Of a DNA stretch of 64,000 bases, positions 35,430 through 47,808 are shown piece by piece (within the stretch, counting starts at the first letter, position 1; each line of letters opens with the position of its first letter). The notes under the pieces were generated by a model. It was not told where the DNA came from and made no database searches. It was given only the letters and a program-made list of their open reading frames with translations. Origin of the DNA: Perognathus longimembris pacificus (Eukaryota > Chordata > Mammalia > Rodentia > Heteromyidae); NCBI RefSeq assembly GCF_023159225.1, contig NC_063171.1:38099378-38163377 (forward strand), written 5' to 3'. A program made the translations under genes and the position numbers.

Positions 35430-35640
35430 TTCTTTTTTTTTTTTGGCCAGTCCTGGGCCTTGGACTCAGGGCCTGAGCACTGTCCCTGGCTTCCTTTTTG
35501 CTCAAGGCTAGCACTCTGCCACTTGAGCCACAGCGCCACTTCTGGCCATTTTCTGTATATGTGGTGCTGGGGAATCGAACCCAGGGCCTCATGTATAAGA
35601 GGCAAGCTCTCTCGCCACTAGGCCATATCCCCAGCCCCCC
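35430..35640 (-). mobile_element. ID-dimer SINE, antisense
   Basis: Complete antisense copy between perfect 12-bp repeats actaatatcttt (35418-35429 and 35641-35652). Confidence 0.92.
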
Positions 35641-36009
35641 ACTAATATCTTTAACCAGTCTGTGTAGAAATTTGCAGGCAACCCAGCAGGAGATGTCCAA
35701 CCCATCTCTCCTGCCTGCCTCCATCACACATGACTAACAAGGCCTGCTGATTCAGGATGGAAGAAGCTGAACATTGTCCTGACCCTTTGCCCTCTTGATT
35801 GTTATTCATTTGTGCTCTATTCCACCTGCTGGTAAGGTTAAATGATATAATATAATTTGATTTGATGGCACCTATACTTTGGTGGAGCTACAAAACTGTT
35901 AGGTGAGATTAACTGGTTAAGGCCTTGGCTTCACCTGCCAAATGGGTGGCTCCCTTACCTTCTCCCCCTTGTGTGAGAGATCCCCATGATCCTTGTGTTT
36001 ACATTTGCC

Positions 36010-36540
36010 TTGTGTTTAAAAAAAACTGATCAAAAATACAAAAGTACAATAAATATATCATATTCTAGTATCTTAGTATCTTTTCCTTTGAAACTAATGT
36101 TTTTATTTCATATTTTCTGAGTTCTTGTTGTTTTCACATGAATTCTAGTAGCCTAGTTTTTAAAATAAGAATGGAACCAAACCATCTGCCCCTCTTCCCA
36201 ATGAAAATTCTCTTTTTGATTTGAAAGTAGAATATGACCACTGGGGAAACATATATGGACTGTACTGGCATGCTAAGGGGAATCTCCTAGTGTTTGAAGG
36301 GATAATTTTAATATGAGGCATTGAAAACACAGTTTAAGCTGGGCAACAGTGGCTCCGGATTATAATCCTAGCTACTCAGGAGGCTGAGATTTGAGGATTG
36401 CAGTTCCAAGCCAGCCTGGGCAGGAAGGTCAGGGAAACCTAGTTCAATTGTTAAAGCACTAGCCCTGAGCACGCGCAGGCTGAGAGAAAGCACCAAGACC
36501 CTGAGTTCAAGCCCTAGGAATGGCAAAACTACATACACAG

Positions 36541-36586
<46 letters not shown>

Positions 36587-37085
36587 TAGGTTTTTAGCAT
36601 GCTGAGTTCAAACTGACTTTACATAAATCCTTTGAGACCTGTGTGATTTCATTTATTACCAGACTATTCAACCTGAAGAAAAAGCAACACAGAAATACTT
36701 TCTTGAATCCCAAGAGACATTGTGAGTCAGGAGCTGATGCTATTTCACACAAGAGGTTTCAGGAGACCACACACAGGCAAAGCTATTCCTGGAATTGGCT
36801 ACCATATGTGACAAGGAGCTGGGAGGTCTGTGTGTATGTCCAGCCTCTCTGTGGAACAACTTTCCATAAAGGCGTCCAACGATCACTCAGAGCACTGAGA
36901 AAAACAGGTGGCAGCACTCTTGACAAGATACCATTTTCCCAGCCAGGATGCTGCTTTGAGTGGTGCTGTGGGCAACAGACAGTTGACTAACGCGAGCGAG
37001 CACTGGAGAAGATGCAACAAAGCAGGTGCAATTTCGTAACTGATGCTCACAGGCTGAGTCATGAGTCTCCGCGGGTAAGGCCTAC
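36010..37085. repeat. Duplicated segment, paralogue of 52865-53945
   Basis: Shares tattctagtatctt/tattctgctatctt, cacatgaattctag.agcctagtt, ccaagagacattgtgagtcaggagctgatgct and ccagccaggatgctgctttgagtgg. A 95-codon frame around 36700-36990 is also open in the other copy; I interpret this as shared ancestry of non-coding DNA. Confidence 0.88.
36339..36530 (+). mobile_element. B1-like/ID composite SINE
   Basis: agctgggcaacagtggctcc ... ctagctactcaggaggctga ... gagttcaagccctaggaatg, followed by a (CA)n tract at 36544-36586. The same SINE is at 53172 in the other copy. Confidence 0.8.
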
Positions 37086-37113
37086 ATTCACTGAGCTAGA
37101 TACCCAGGTAATG

Positions 37114-38611
37114 AAGAAATAATCCTGCTTATGATAGCATGAAAAACATAAAATATACTGCCTCCTCCTCTGAGGGTACTGAGAGAATTTACTTTGGGGT
37201 GGGTGGGCACCTGCATAGTGCTTATTCTTTTGTTTCTCTGGGAATAAAGATGAGCATTTATCTCCAGATGGGACAAGGGAAGTTATTATATTTTGGATCT
37301 TGTTACAAGTACAGGAAGGGGTAGTGGAGGGAGGTTTATATGTGTGCATTATCCTCCTTTTTAAAAAAATTATTAAACAACTTGAGGCAGTTAAAAATAA
37401 TAAAATAATTAGACATCAACAACCAAGGAGGTTCAAAACTAATACACAGAAAACTACAGTGAATTGATCTGGGAAGATAAAATAAATGAGGGAGGAATCC
37501 AGTGATCATTGATTGGAAAAATTTTTAAATAGCTATTCTATCTAAAATAATCTACAGATTCCTGATAAATTTGATGTCCTCATAAAAAAGCACAGTGTCC
37601 CTTTTTAAATAAAACAAGAACAGAAAAAAAATCTAAAATCCACACAAAATCCGAAAACATCCAGAAAACAAAAATGATGCTTAGAAAGAATAAAACTGAA
37701 AGCATCATACTGCCTGATTTCAAATTTTGTTGCCAAGATTCAAAATTTATAATAATGGACATGTCAGTGGCTCTGATCTAATCTTTTACATCAATATAAT
37801 CTTTCCACAAGATTAGAGTATATGTGTTATATTCTCTATTTTAAATATATATATAATATAACACCATATTATATGATATAAATACTCACAATCATTTCCA
37901 ATTCCAAATTATAAAGTCAATCTGAATTGTTGGTAGAAAATTTCCAGGAAATGCATCTACCTTAAGCCCCATAGAATTTCACAAATTAATGTGTGAAGGA
38001 GGTTAGCTGCACTATTTGCTTACAGATTTATCTCAAAGGAGAGGGAGCTAAAGGATGCTGGAATTTCTCAGCTATGATAATATCCAAACAAAAAGAGGCA
38101 TGAAAATTTCAAATGTCACAGTGTTAAGAAGGAATGTTAGGATTTAAAAAATCTACCAACATGAGTTAATCCAACTTGGACACGGTACTTCTTTGAGTAT
38201 TTTGTTTAATTTTTCAACAAGCACTATTATATAGAAGAAAGGTACTTTGCAATGTTCCTTACCCCCTAGAGACTTAAATATAAAAAGGAGAAGAAACACC
38301 CAAGTAACCAGCAGGAAATGACACATGCAGCAAACCAAATGAGAAGGAGAACCTGCTTTCCTGCTAAGAGGCCATGGAAGATCTCTAAAGACATCTCACA
38401 ACCGGGCTTTGTCATTTAACCACTACTGAAAATGCAGGTGCCATTTCATAAAGAGTTCCAGAAATCACATTGGCTGATACCAGCAAGAGATTCTCAGAGA
38501 AAAAAAAGAAGACTATTAAAATGGACAGTAGGAAGGATGGCATCACTGAATTGTTCTGAGTTCTCACACAGCTGGCTTCTCATTGCAATGTGGGAAGCTC
38601 GGTGAGGCATC
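37114..38611. repeat. CD1C 3' flank, paralogue of 62722-63931
   Basis: Both begin aagaaataatcctgcttatg and share cagaaaactacagtgaattgatctgggaa-like, gaaagcatcatactg.ctgatttcaaatttt and ccccatagaatttcacaaattaatg. It should include the CD1C 3' UTR. In the other copy the first 14 bp appear twice because a retrocopy landed there. Confidence 0.88.
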
Positions 38612-41549
38612 TCATGGAATATATCGATAGGACCTGTGACAAAACAGAAGAGACAGAAACCTGGGTCAGGAGGAGGGGATTATTGAAGATAAGGTATTGT
38701 CGGGAGAGAAAAGCTAAGGCAGTTACTGGACAATATAAAAGTATGGAATAAGAAACTGAAAACATAAGAAAACACAAGAACTCACCAACGCTTCTTACAC
38801 CATAACACAAGTACTATCAAAAGGATCAAGGGCATGATCAGTGCCAAGATCAAGTTCATGGAGAGACTGTGTTCTGTAGATATGGAAGACATCCAGACAC
38901 CAACTGAAACCCACTGAAACCCAACTACCCCATCCCTTGACTGCCTGACTTCATGTGTGCATTGGGTATAAGTCACTTCAATCTATCTGTTTCACTCTAT
39001 TTCTATACTTACCTGTAGAATTTTTTTATTGGTATGTGCTGGTTCTGGGTCTGGCATTGTCTGAGTCTAAACATTATCCTAGCCTGGGCCTTGTCCCTGA
39101 GTTTCTTTTGCTCAAACATAGTACTGTACCACTTGAGCCACAGCTCCACTTCCAGATTTGGGGGTGATTTATTGGATATAAGAGTCTCACAGACTTTCCT
39201 GCTCCAGCTGACTTTGAACCATGAGTCTCAGATTTCAGCCTCCCACTTAGCTAGGATTACACCTGTGAGCACAACAGTGCCCAGTCACACTAGAATTTAA
39301 CTTCCCCCCAAATTTCTTGGACCCATATGTCATTCCTGTTCCACTCATTCCTAGCTTTTTGTACACATTTCTTGCTGGTATCCTTCATCTGTATTGACAT
39401 AACCAAACTTTCCCTTGCTTCTGTGTTAAGTCTCAATGAAAACCCACTCACATGCCCAACCTCGAACCTTACCCCAGTAGAGGATGAGGTCCTGGTCTCC
39501 TAGACTGCTGTGTTTCACACGACAAGACAAACCAGCAGCATCCTCAGCTTTCACCTCCAGGATCACACGAACATACCAAGTCCCATCGGCATTGGGAAGA
39601 ACATCATCACGCTTGCTGTCCACTTGCTCTTGCTCACCCCTCATCCACATCACCCAGATTGGCTTTGGGTAGAAGCCAGAGACATGGCAAACCAACACGA
39701 GTCTGCCAGACCCAACGATAGAGGAGCTTGACAGCCAGGCCTCTGGCCTCACTGTAGAGTACAAAGGGGAGTCAGATGAGGATGGAAATGAACTCAACAC
39801 ATGCCTTTAGTACATAGATACCACCTAATCTGCAAAGAGTCTTTTGTCTCCACTTGGGAACTCTCACCCTGAAACCCCTCTCTCTCTTGTCCTCCTCTCT
39901 CTCCTGATTTCAAGCAGGAGGATGGCAAGAGGAAGATGTGAGGAGACTATCATAGAGGGAAGGGCTGAACTGACCTTGTCTCTGAAGATACATCTTTCCT
40001 GCATCCAGGATGCCCAACAGAAACCGGGGACAGGTTTTGCTCATGAGGCTCTCCACTGTCTCCTTGATGCCTTCATACTGATTGAGGAGATCACACGCCT
40101 TCTGGGCCAGATTCCCACCTCCTGGAGATGGCACCCAGGATGTGTTTTGTAAACTCAGAAAATCTGATCCTTCCACAGCTGCCTGTGTGAAGCCTTTGAA
40201 GCTCTCTCTGGAGGACAGCTCACAGCCAAATGTTACTTGTAATTCAAAGGGATCTTGAAAAAGAGCAGAATGAAATGAAGAGTTCAAATAAACAAATATA
40301 GAAACAATGGTAGAATCTAGGAGGAGACTTGTCTGGAAATGGAGAGTGGAAACAAGAGTCTTACAAAGGTAGAAGAATGAATGATACATACAATCATAAA
40401 CAAGAGAGATCTAACATACTTTGGAGATGAGGAAGAAGGAAATAAGGGACAAAGTTCTTAAACTGAAAGGAGATTGACCAAAGAAAAGCTCAGGGAAAAT
40501 GAGAGGTGACAATGACATAATATAGACCAGATGGTTAGGAAAGAACTTGGGAGAGACAGGAGCCCAAATCTCATGATGTACCAAGTCATCATCACAAGTG
40601 CTAGATAATGAATAGAAATGTCTAGAGGAATTGAATAAATAAGAGATTGAATCACGTTTTAAGAGAATCACGCACAGGATAAGACAATTCTCCACCTCCA
40701 AATTTAAGCCACAGAAGAAGATGACAAGAAAACCACAAGGCAAGAGAGGAAAAATTGCTGGAGTAACTAAATTCTAGGAAATTTTAACTTTATGTTCATG
40801 ATACACTTCAAGAGATTTATGCATGAAGAATTTTAAAGTGAAATGAGGTAATGAGAAACGTCATAGAAAGGAGAATAGATGGCAGTTACAAGAACCTTAT
40901 GAAGAATTCTCCCAATTGGTTTAACTTACACTTAAACCCCAGGTCTTTGGTATACGTGTGAATCTCCTGAGTTACCCCAATTAGATACACACGGATAAGC
41001 AGCTCCAGGTCAGTCAACTCCTCATTGCTGAAGTTTCCCTTGGACCAAGTGTGCAGAAAAATTATTGTTCCTGATTCACTGTCCCAGCCATGAGTCTGTA
41101 ATTCATCTAGCCAACCAGAGCCCCAAGTTTGTGCCCAGGATTCGTTAGCATAGTGTGAGATCTGGATGAGACGAAATGTGGTATATCCATGGATCACTAT
41201 GGATTGATGAAGGTCCAGTAGCATAAGGGATAAGATAAGCAAAACAGAGAGAAGATAGAAAAGAAATCAGTTACTTGAGAAAGAAGCATAATAACTAGGT
41301 TATCAATAATATTTTCCTTACTTAGAGTCCCTGGTGCTCTAGCACCATCCTCAGAAACAATCAACTTCACTTGGAAACAGAGATGCAAACTATAAATATC
41401 TTGGAATTCTCAGTGAAGTATCTTGGAAAGCCCAGACTTTAGTCCACTCTGATCCACCCTGCTGAGCAACAAACAGAGATGTTCTTACCCTCTGCATTGA
41501 AGCTTCCTGGGAGGACAACAGAAAGCAGGAGAAGTTGAAGAAATAGCAT
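38612..41549 (-). CDS. CD1C: CD1C (T-cell surface glycoprotein CD1c), complete
   Basis: Group 1 CD1, an MHC class I-like lipid-antigen presenter that pairs with beta2-microglobulin and recycles through endosomes. Exons (minus strand, 5' to 3'): 41489-41549 signal peptide ([15 protein letters not shown]), 40930-41196 alpha1, 39975-40253 alpha2, 39473-39751 alpha3, 38786-38873 transmembrane, 38612-38633 tail. All introns are GT-AG with constant phase; exon sizes of 267, 279 and 279 nt are the family norm. The product is 331 aa (human CD1c 333). The CD1c signature is clear: [52 protein letters not shown]-glycosylation sites include N38 and N75. The tail ends SYRYIP, giving a YxxI endocytic motif (human YQDI). 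The exon 2 acceptor is the least typical site: its pyrimidine tract ends about 20 nt upstream, with no intervening AG. No lesions seen. Confidence 0.95.
39040..39284 (-). mobile_element. B1-like/ID composite SINE in CD1C intron 4
   Basis: Antisense copy (ctggttctgggtctggcatt to ctaggattacacctgtgagc) between exons 5 and 4. Confidence 0.75.
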
Positions 41550-43855
41550 AGCCTACACAGGTGTGTGTTTCTTTCTATAAACAAAGCTGGTCTTTGATGC
41601 CTGCTAATAACTAAGCTACCCTTCCTCAACTCTCTTCTGACTTCCTTCTCCCACCAACAGACAATGTTTTCCAACAGCAGCTGACAATAAAAAAAAAAAC
41701 CTCTGTGTTTTCTCAACCTCACCTTCCCACTCAATCTCTCATTTCCTCTCCAGTCTGAGCTCAAGTCATTCCCTTCTCTCTGATTTCTAGCCACTCTTCT
41801 TCACTGAGTTCTACCCCCATGTAATTCTCTTCCTCACATTGAAAGGTCACTTCATCTAGCCATAAAATTAGAAAACCAGAAGCTGTATAGTTGCTCTGCT
41901 CATGCTTGTTTTCCAGTTTCTATACATGGTTATGCCTCCATATCAATCATGTCTCTTATTCTGATCAATCCAGGCTTCCATCCAATTACAGATTTTCTGA
42001 AATTTGTCTCTGTCCTGGTTCACCCTTTATTCCTCATCTTTTCTCTTCTCTTGAGACTCTTTGCTTCTTTTGTAAATTAGAAAATTTGTGTTCTCACATA
42101 TCCTATGACTGCTCCAGGCACCATTGCCCTAGTGATGAGATTTCAACCATTCTCAGTACACATGATTATAAAAATATAAATAAGCCCTTTTTATATAGCC
42201 AATCCATATAATTAATCACCAAAATACCTATCAATACATAAGAATCTTACCAGGCATGTGAGCACATGGAAATTAACAGGATAATCTCATCAGTCACAGC
42301 ACTTCCCACTGTGCAATGAAGTTTAGGACTAAAATGCACACTGGTGATTAACATTTCCACGCATGGAATCCCAGCTAAAAACCTAGTGGGGTTTTTTTCT
42401 AATATTTTCTTGAGCAACGTTTTGACTGCCCAGGAATGCATTTTGACTTCCTGATGAAACTAATTAAGATCCTAGTGGAGCAGTATGCATTTCGCCATGA
42501 GGGTTAACTTCTTGTGTGATGGCAGCATTGAAGGGAAAACCATTATTTATATTTAAGTTAAATTGTAATTTTGCCAAAATATATCGTCCAGCCAGGAGCC
42601 AATAGTCATACCTGGAATCATAGCTACTTAGGATGCTGACATCTGAGAATAGCAGTTCAAAGTCAGCATGAACAAGAGAGTCAAAGATTCTTATCTCCTA
42701 TTAATACCAAAACACCAGAAGTGGAGATGTGGCTCAATTGGTAGAGCACTATGCTTGAGCAATGAAAATCTTTGAGATCAAAGGCCCTAAATCAAACCCC
42801 AGACCAGCAGCAAGTATACATCACACTAAAAAGACATTTATCAATATTGACATTTATCAATATTGAATTTATATAGGTAAATTATGAGAGCTACTTTGTG
42901 GCTTGTTAGTAATTCTATTACTGTTAATGTTGTATCTCAACATATGAACATACCATCATTTTTAGACCCCAGGAAATATATCTATTATGATAATGTCCCT
43001 AAATTAACATTCATTGAAGGTAGAGGAGCAGTTCTTCATTTTTGAACAAGCAAATGTATAAATTTTATTTCATTTTATATGTCTATTTTTACTGTATATA
43101 TTCAATGTGCAACATATGCCACTCTGAATCTCATATTTGTCTACATTAATGAAGGGGTTGGATGGCCACTCAATGAGCTTTTCCTATTACTGCCAGGGGT
43201 AACTGCCAGCGTCCATGAACTACAAACATGGTTTACACTGATCCTTGTGTGAAGCTTTCCCACATTACTCACTAGTGCAAAACTTTGCCCTCCCTTGCAG
43301 CAAGATCTCACTTTGGACAGTTAGAAAGCAATAGCAATAGAAAGCCAGACGTTTGTCACTTTCTTTTGCCCTGAGAGTACATGTACAGGAGAAATACAAT
43401 TCTCCTGTGCTCTTATACTTGGGTGAGAACTATGAGGTTGCATTCTGAACAGAATGTGGAATTCTGGAGAAATGAGCCCCATGTAAGTCTAAACATTTAA
43501 GCCTGCCCCAGGGGTACCACCTTCCCATGGGAGATGGGGGAAGGCTTCCCAATCTGCATGAAGCCTGCCAAATGAGAACTATAACTTCTCTAAGGGTCTA
43601 CAGCTAAAACTCAATATAATTCTACCTCTAGCATTCTGGTGTAATGGCTAATTTTATAGAAATTCTTTAAGAAGCTCTTTTTCCCCTCCCCGAATTCAAA
43701 CCCATATGAGATTTTTTTTTTAAGATTAAAAAATCTATGCTTCTGACAGTGCTGCTGGATTATTTGCCTCAAGTATGTGTTACATAGGGTCTTATTCTTA
43801 TCATCCCCCAAATGGAATGACCTTACTCACTGGTATGAATTGGAAGTGTTACAGA
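41550..43855. other. CD1C 5' flank and intergenic DNA
   Basis: Upstream of the CD1C start the first 300 bp is pyrimidine-rich with no clear TATA box and resembles the CD1E flank. One composite SINE lies at 42590-42812. The remainder is unassigned AT-rich DNA. Confidence 0.5.
42590..42812 (+). mobile_element. B1-like/ID composite SINE, diverged
   Basis: B1-like head (catacctggaatcatagctac) and ID-like second part (ggagatgtggctcaattggt), ending near ccccagaccagca. Confidence 0.7.
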
Positions 43856-43857
43856 CC

Positions 43858-43980
43858 TCTGTGTGTGTGTGTGTGTCTCTCTCTTTCTCTCTCTCTTTCT
43901 CTCTCTCTCGCTCTCTCTGTCTCTTCCTCGCTCGTTCACCCTCACTCTCACTCTGGCTCTCACTCTCTCTTTCTCTGCTT
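43858..43980 (+). repeat. (GT)n-(CT)n tract
   Basis: A short GT run followed by about 100 bp of CT-rich imperfect repeats, at the left edge of the duplicated segment starting at 43980. Confidence 0.9.
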
Positions 43981-44320
43981 CCTCATTCATGTTGTCAGTG
44001 GTTCACTCTGAGACACACTTTTATCCTTGTCATATGGCACTCTAGCTGAAGACCCAAAACAATAGAACTGCCCAACTTTGAACTCAAAACTCCAGAAACA
44101 TGAGCTAAATAATCATTTATTCTTCCTAGGTTTTGAGCTATTTCATTATAATAATGGAAAAGTAAATAACAGACAAAATTCATCCTGGGAGTTGGGCCAT
44201 CACTCTAACTAAATCTTAAAATGTAGGAGAATAGTTTGAGAGAGTAGAATGGAAGAGTCAGGGGCAACAAGGTACAGAAAACCTAGGACACTGTAAGTGG
44301 GAAGTTTTCTGTGAAGGCTC
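43980..44320. repeat. Duplicated segment, paralogue of 30115-30465
   Basis: The right-hand partner of the block at 30115. Downstream of 44320 this copy keeps sequence that the left copy has lost. Confidence 0.85.
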
Positions 44321-44359
44321 AAAGACCAGAAGGTTTAACAAATTGAAAACTAAGATCTG

Positions 44360-44605
44360 TAAACATGTTTGGGGGGAGGGAAATAAAGAGGGATTACAGG
44401 AATGGAGGATGAGAAAGTAAGAAAATGTAGTCATTATATTCAATGTACACTGTGCAAATATTGAACTATGTAACTTGAAGTAGGGATGAAAGGGGGAATA
44501 ATGGGTGACAACAATGGAAGTAGTGACATTGACCAAGATGTTTTATACTCATAACATGACTTAATGGAATTGCAACCTCTTTCTACAACTAATTAATCAT
44601 TTTAA
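44360..44605 (+). mobile_element. Degraded L1 3' UTR fragment
   Basis: A G-rich purine tract (gttttggggggaggg near 44368), then the tail-like gacttaatggaattgcaacct, similar in layout to the 3' UTR at 2336. Diverged. Confidence 0.5.
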
Positions 44606-44874
44606 AGGATCAGAGTGTCTGTAGATATATGGACAGGTAAAGGCTATACTGACAGATTTTAGATAGAAATGAGGGCTCTCCTGGGATCTAGATTAGACAT
44701 CACCTTTATTACATTATGTCAAGGAATTTATCTACACTTTGTTCACACCCTGAAATATTCAGGAAAGCTGCACTGAAAGAGTATGGACTAGTTTGTTTAA
44801 CAGAGGGGATTTCAAAGCCACGGGGCATTTAGGTTACTGTATGGTTTGACTGGTTACTTTTAGTCAAATATATT

Positions 44875-45204
44875 ATGGAAATAAAGAACAACGAAGAAAG
44901 ATTTTTAAAAACTCATAGCCTAACTAACAAAAGGAGTGTATGTAAAGTACAGCCAAGGATAGTAGAGTTGGTAGAGATAGGTGCTAGTAAAAATCCTAAT
45001 GGAAATATCAGGATAGAAGATGTCTCAAAAATGTGCAAGGCCATCCCTCTCGTCCTAACTGCAGCAAACAAGGAGAAATATCAGTGTTTAAATTTTCCTA
45101 AGGCAGAATCATTTCAACAAACTCAGGGGATTTGCTGCCCTGTATTCAACTGGCAAAGTACTGCAAGGCTGATTCAACAATTGTTTAAATGCCCCCATGT
45201 ATAG
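44875..45204 (+). other. Unrecognised 109-codon open frame
   Basis: Uninterrupted frame with mixed, non-repetitive composition, ending just before an L1 3' end. I recognise no domain. It has no visible promoter or splice sites and could be a decayed retrocopy of an unidentified mRNA or a chance frame. Confidence 0.25.
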
Positions 45205-45339
45205 CCTTTGCCAGTGATAGGCCTGGGCCCCATGTATGGAATGCTGGTTTTGCAAACATGAAGAATTAAAGGGTTGTGGTGTTTCACCAATATTCTGAAG
45301 GAAAGCCTGGAAGTTGCATCCCTATTCTATACGGTCATT

Positions 45340-45387
45340 GTCCCTAAAAGCTTAGGTGTCAATCAACAGATGAACAAATAAGGGAAA

Positions 45388-45419
<32 letters not shown>

Positions 45420-45700
45420 GAGTATTATCCATCCATAAGTAATAGCAAAATTTTCTGTTATTTGCATCAAGATGAGCAAAACTGGAGGATATCTTCTTAA
45501 GTGAAATAAGCCAGACACAGAAACACAAGTATGGCATGTCTCCTAAATAACAACTATAAATAATGAATATATATATACATATATATAACTCAAATGTAGA
45601 AAATGGTTTAGTAGGGATTAAGAAAACTGATGGGCAAGGTGAGTAGATGGGAAGGGAATGGGAGAATTTTAAAAGTCTGAATGGAAAAAAAACATGCTGG
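45340..45700 (+). mobile_element. L1 3' end fragment
   Basis: gtgtcaatcaacagatgaac, gtattatccatccataagt and aagtgaaataagccagacacag are L1 3'-terminal phrases. A (GT)n run (45389-45415) interrupts it. Confidence 0.75.
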
Positions 45701-45719
45701 ATGAACATAACCAATTCTT

Positions 45720-45855
45720 TTTTAAAAATTTTTATTGTCAAACTGATATACAGAGAGGTTACAGTTTCGTACGTTAGGCATTGGATACATTTCTTGTACT
45801 GTTTGTTACTCCTCCCTCATTCCTCCTCCCCCCTCCCCCTTACCCTTTCCCCCCC
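45720..45855 (-). mobile_element. 5'-truncated L1 3' UTR, antisense
   Basis: Begins with T-rich tttttattgtcaaactgat and ends in the C-rich complement of the polypurine tract. Perfect 16-bp target-site duplication aacataaccaattctt at 45704-45719 and 45856-45871. Confidence 0.9.
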
Positions 45856-46048
45856 AACATAACCAATTCTTAATGTACATGGCAATTATCACAGATATTC
45901 TACTAACCTGCATGATGAAAATTAAGTCTTTCTATTGCTAATATATTAGGCAAGTTGGATAACTGGTATAAAATGTTTGCAAACACAACTTTTCACCACC
46001 ACACATCAAAGGAGAAACCTAAATACTCAATCTGGATGAAGACAGAGT

Positions 46049-46053
<5 letters not shown>

Positions 46054-46097
<44 letters not shown>

Positions 46098-46258
46098 ACA
46101 CACACATTGAGCCACAACAACATTTCCAGCTTTTTTGGTGGTTAATCTGAGAAAAGGGTCTCATGGACTTTCCTGCCTTGGCTGGCTTCAAACCTGGATC
46201 CTTAGATCTCACACTTCTGAATAGATAGGATTACAGGCATGAGACACCAGTACCCAGA
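46054..46258 (-). mobile_element. (GT)n tract followed by an antisense composite SINE fragment
   Basis: 46054-46106 is (GT)n ending in a short inverted cacacaca. 46108-46258 is the complement of a B1-like/ID SINE (ttgagccacaacaacatttcc to ggattacaggcatgagaca). Confidence 0.75.
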
Positions 46259-47576
46259 AAGTTAAAATCTGACCATTAAATTTAAAACTTTTCTTACAAA
46301 ATATTTCCCAACATAGAAGACCTAACAAGTGAACTCATCCAACTCTTCACAAACCAACTCAACCATGCAGCCTGACACTCTGGAGAATAAGACAGGAAAT
46401 ATATCTCAACTCATCTTATGAGGTCAAAAACTCCTAAATACCAAGTCCTAACAAGGATATGGCTGGAAACAAATACAGATCAATGAAAAACCCTAACCAA
46501 GGATTTCCAAACTAAATCTAAATGTGTACATTCCCATCGAGTAGGACAGCTGCAACATTATAGTTTTGTTTTACCATATGAACCATCAGTCATTGTGACA
46601 CATCTTAACACAGTAAATAATATGAAACACATGTGTTTCTGCCAAAACTATGATTATTTATGTAACAAAACTGTCTCTTGAGTTGACAGGTTTCTGGGAG
46701 TCTTGGTACTTACTCCACAAGAGAGAAGAAAGGTTGGGGGTTCACGGAATATCATCATATGACCTGTCAAGAAAATAAGTTTTTAAAAATCTATGTAAAA
46801 GATATGAACGCAATCATCTAATAGTATTCTTCACAGTAGCCCATGGTAGAAGCAGCTCACGTGCTTCTTGTGGCATTTAGACATGCAGTGGAAAAGGACT
46901 AAGCCCAAAGAAGGCAGCGATTCTGACATAGATGCTATCTAGATACATTCTAAGGACAGGTGGCTAAGTGTAAGAGGCCAGTCACAGGACAAATACTGCA
47001 TGATTCCAATCCCATCAACAGAAAGGGGAAGTAAAAGAGTCACTATCCCAGGGCCTGTGGAAGGTAGGGAAAGGCACATTGTTTCAAAAGTGAGGAGAGT
47101 TTCACGTTACACGGAGGAAAAAACAAAACATCATGAATGTTCTTAATATTGTTAGAAGCACTAATGAGGGCAAGTACTATGTTATATGTATTTCACCAAA
47201 ATTCTTTCAATTGGCTCTACCCAGACATGGAGATTAAGAGGAAAGCTTTGGTAGAAAGAGGACAATAAGTAAAGGAAAGATTTAAAAAGCATGGAATAGA
47301 CAGGAAAGAAAGATTAAAAAGAAGACTTACCAGAGCTTCCAAAACCACAATGCAAAGCACAGTAAAAGGATCAAGCAAGGCACTATTATAGCAGGAATGA
47401 TTCCATCAACAGAGACGGGGTATCCTATGATTGGAAGAAGATTAAGATGTCACTTCAAATTGTATTCACACCATTCCCTGGTCTTCCTTTGCCTAGTTAA
47501 GCATCTTCCTTTCTTCCCCATTTTGGGGGATTCTCTGGTTAACAGCTTTACTGAGATGTAGTTGATATATAAAGGT

Positions 47577-47808
47577 ATTGTCAGTACTGGAGTTTGAACT
47601 CGGACTCTTAAACTCTCCCATGACTTTTTGGCTCTATTCTGGTGCTTGACCACTTGAGTCACACCTCCATTTTTTTCCTTTTGTCTGGTTAACTGGAGAT
47701 AAGAGTCCCAGGGATTTGTCTGCCTGGGTTAGCTTCAAACTTCAATCCTCAGATATCAGCCTCCTGAGGATCTAGGATTACAGGCATGGTCCCATTATCA
47801 CCCAGCTA
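47577..47808 (-). mobile_element. B1-like/ID composite SINE in CD1B pseudogene intron 4
   Basis: Antisense copy from gtactggagtttgaactcgg to ctaggattacaggcatggtc. Confidence 0.8.

Noticed and set aside
36643..36990. Open frame of about 95-115 codons, also open at 53561-53848
   Set aside because: Both copies lie in recently duplicated DNA, which explains shared openness; the third copy at 15.2 kb does not keep the frame, and there is no recognisable domain or gene structure.
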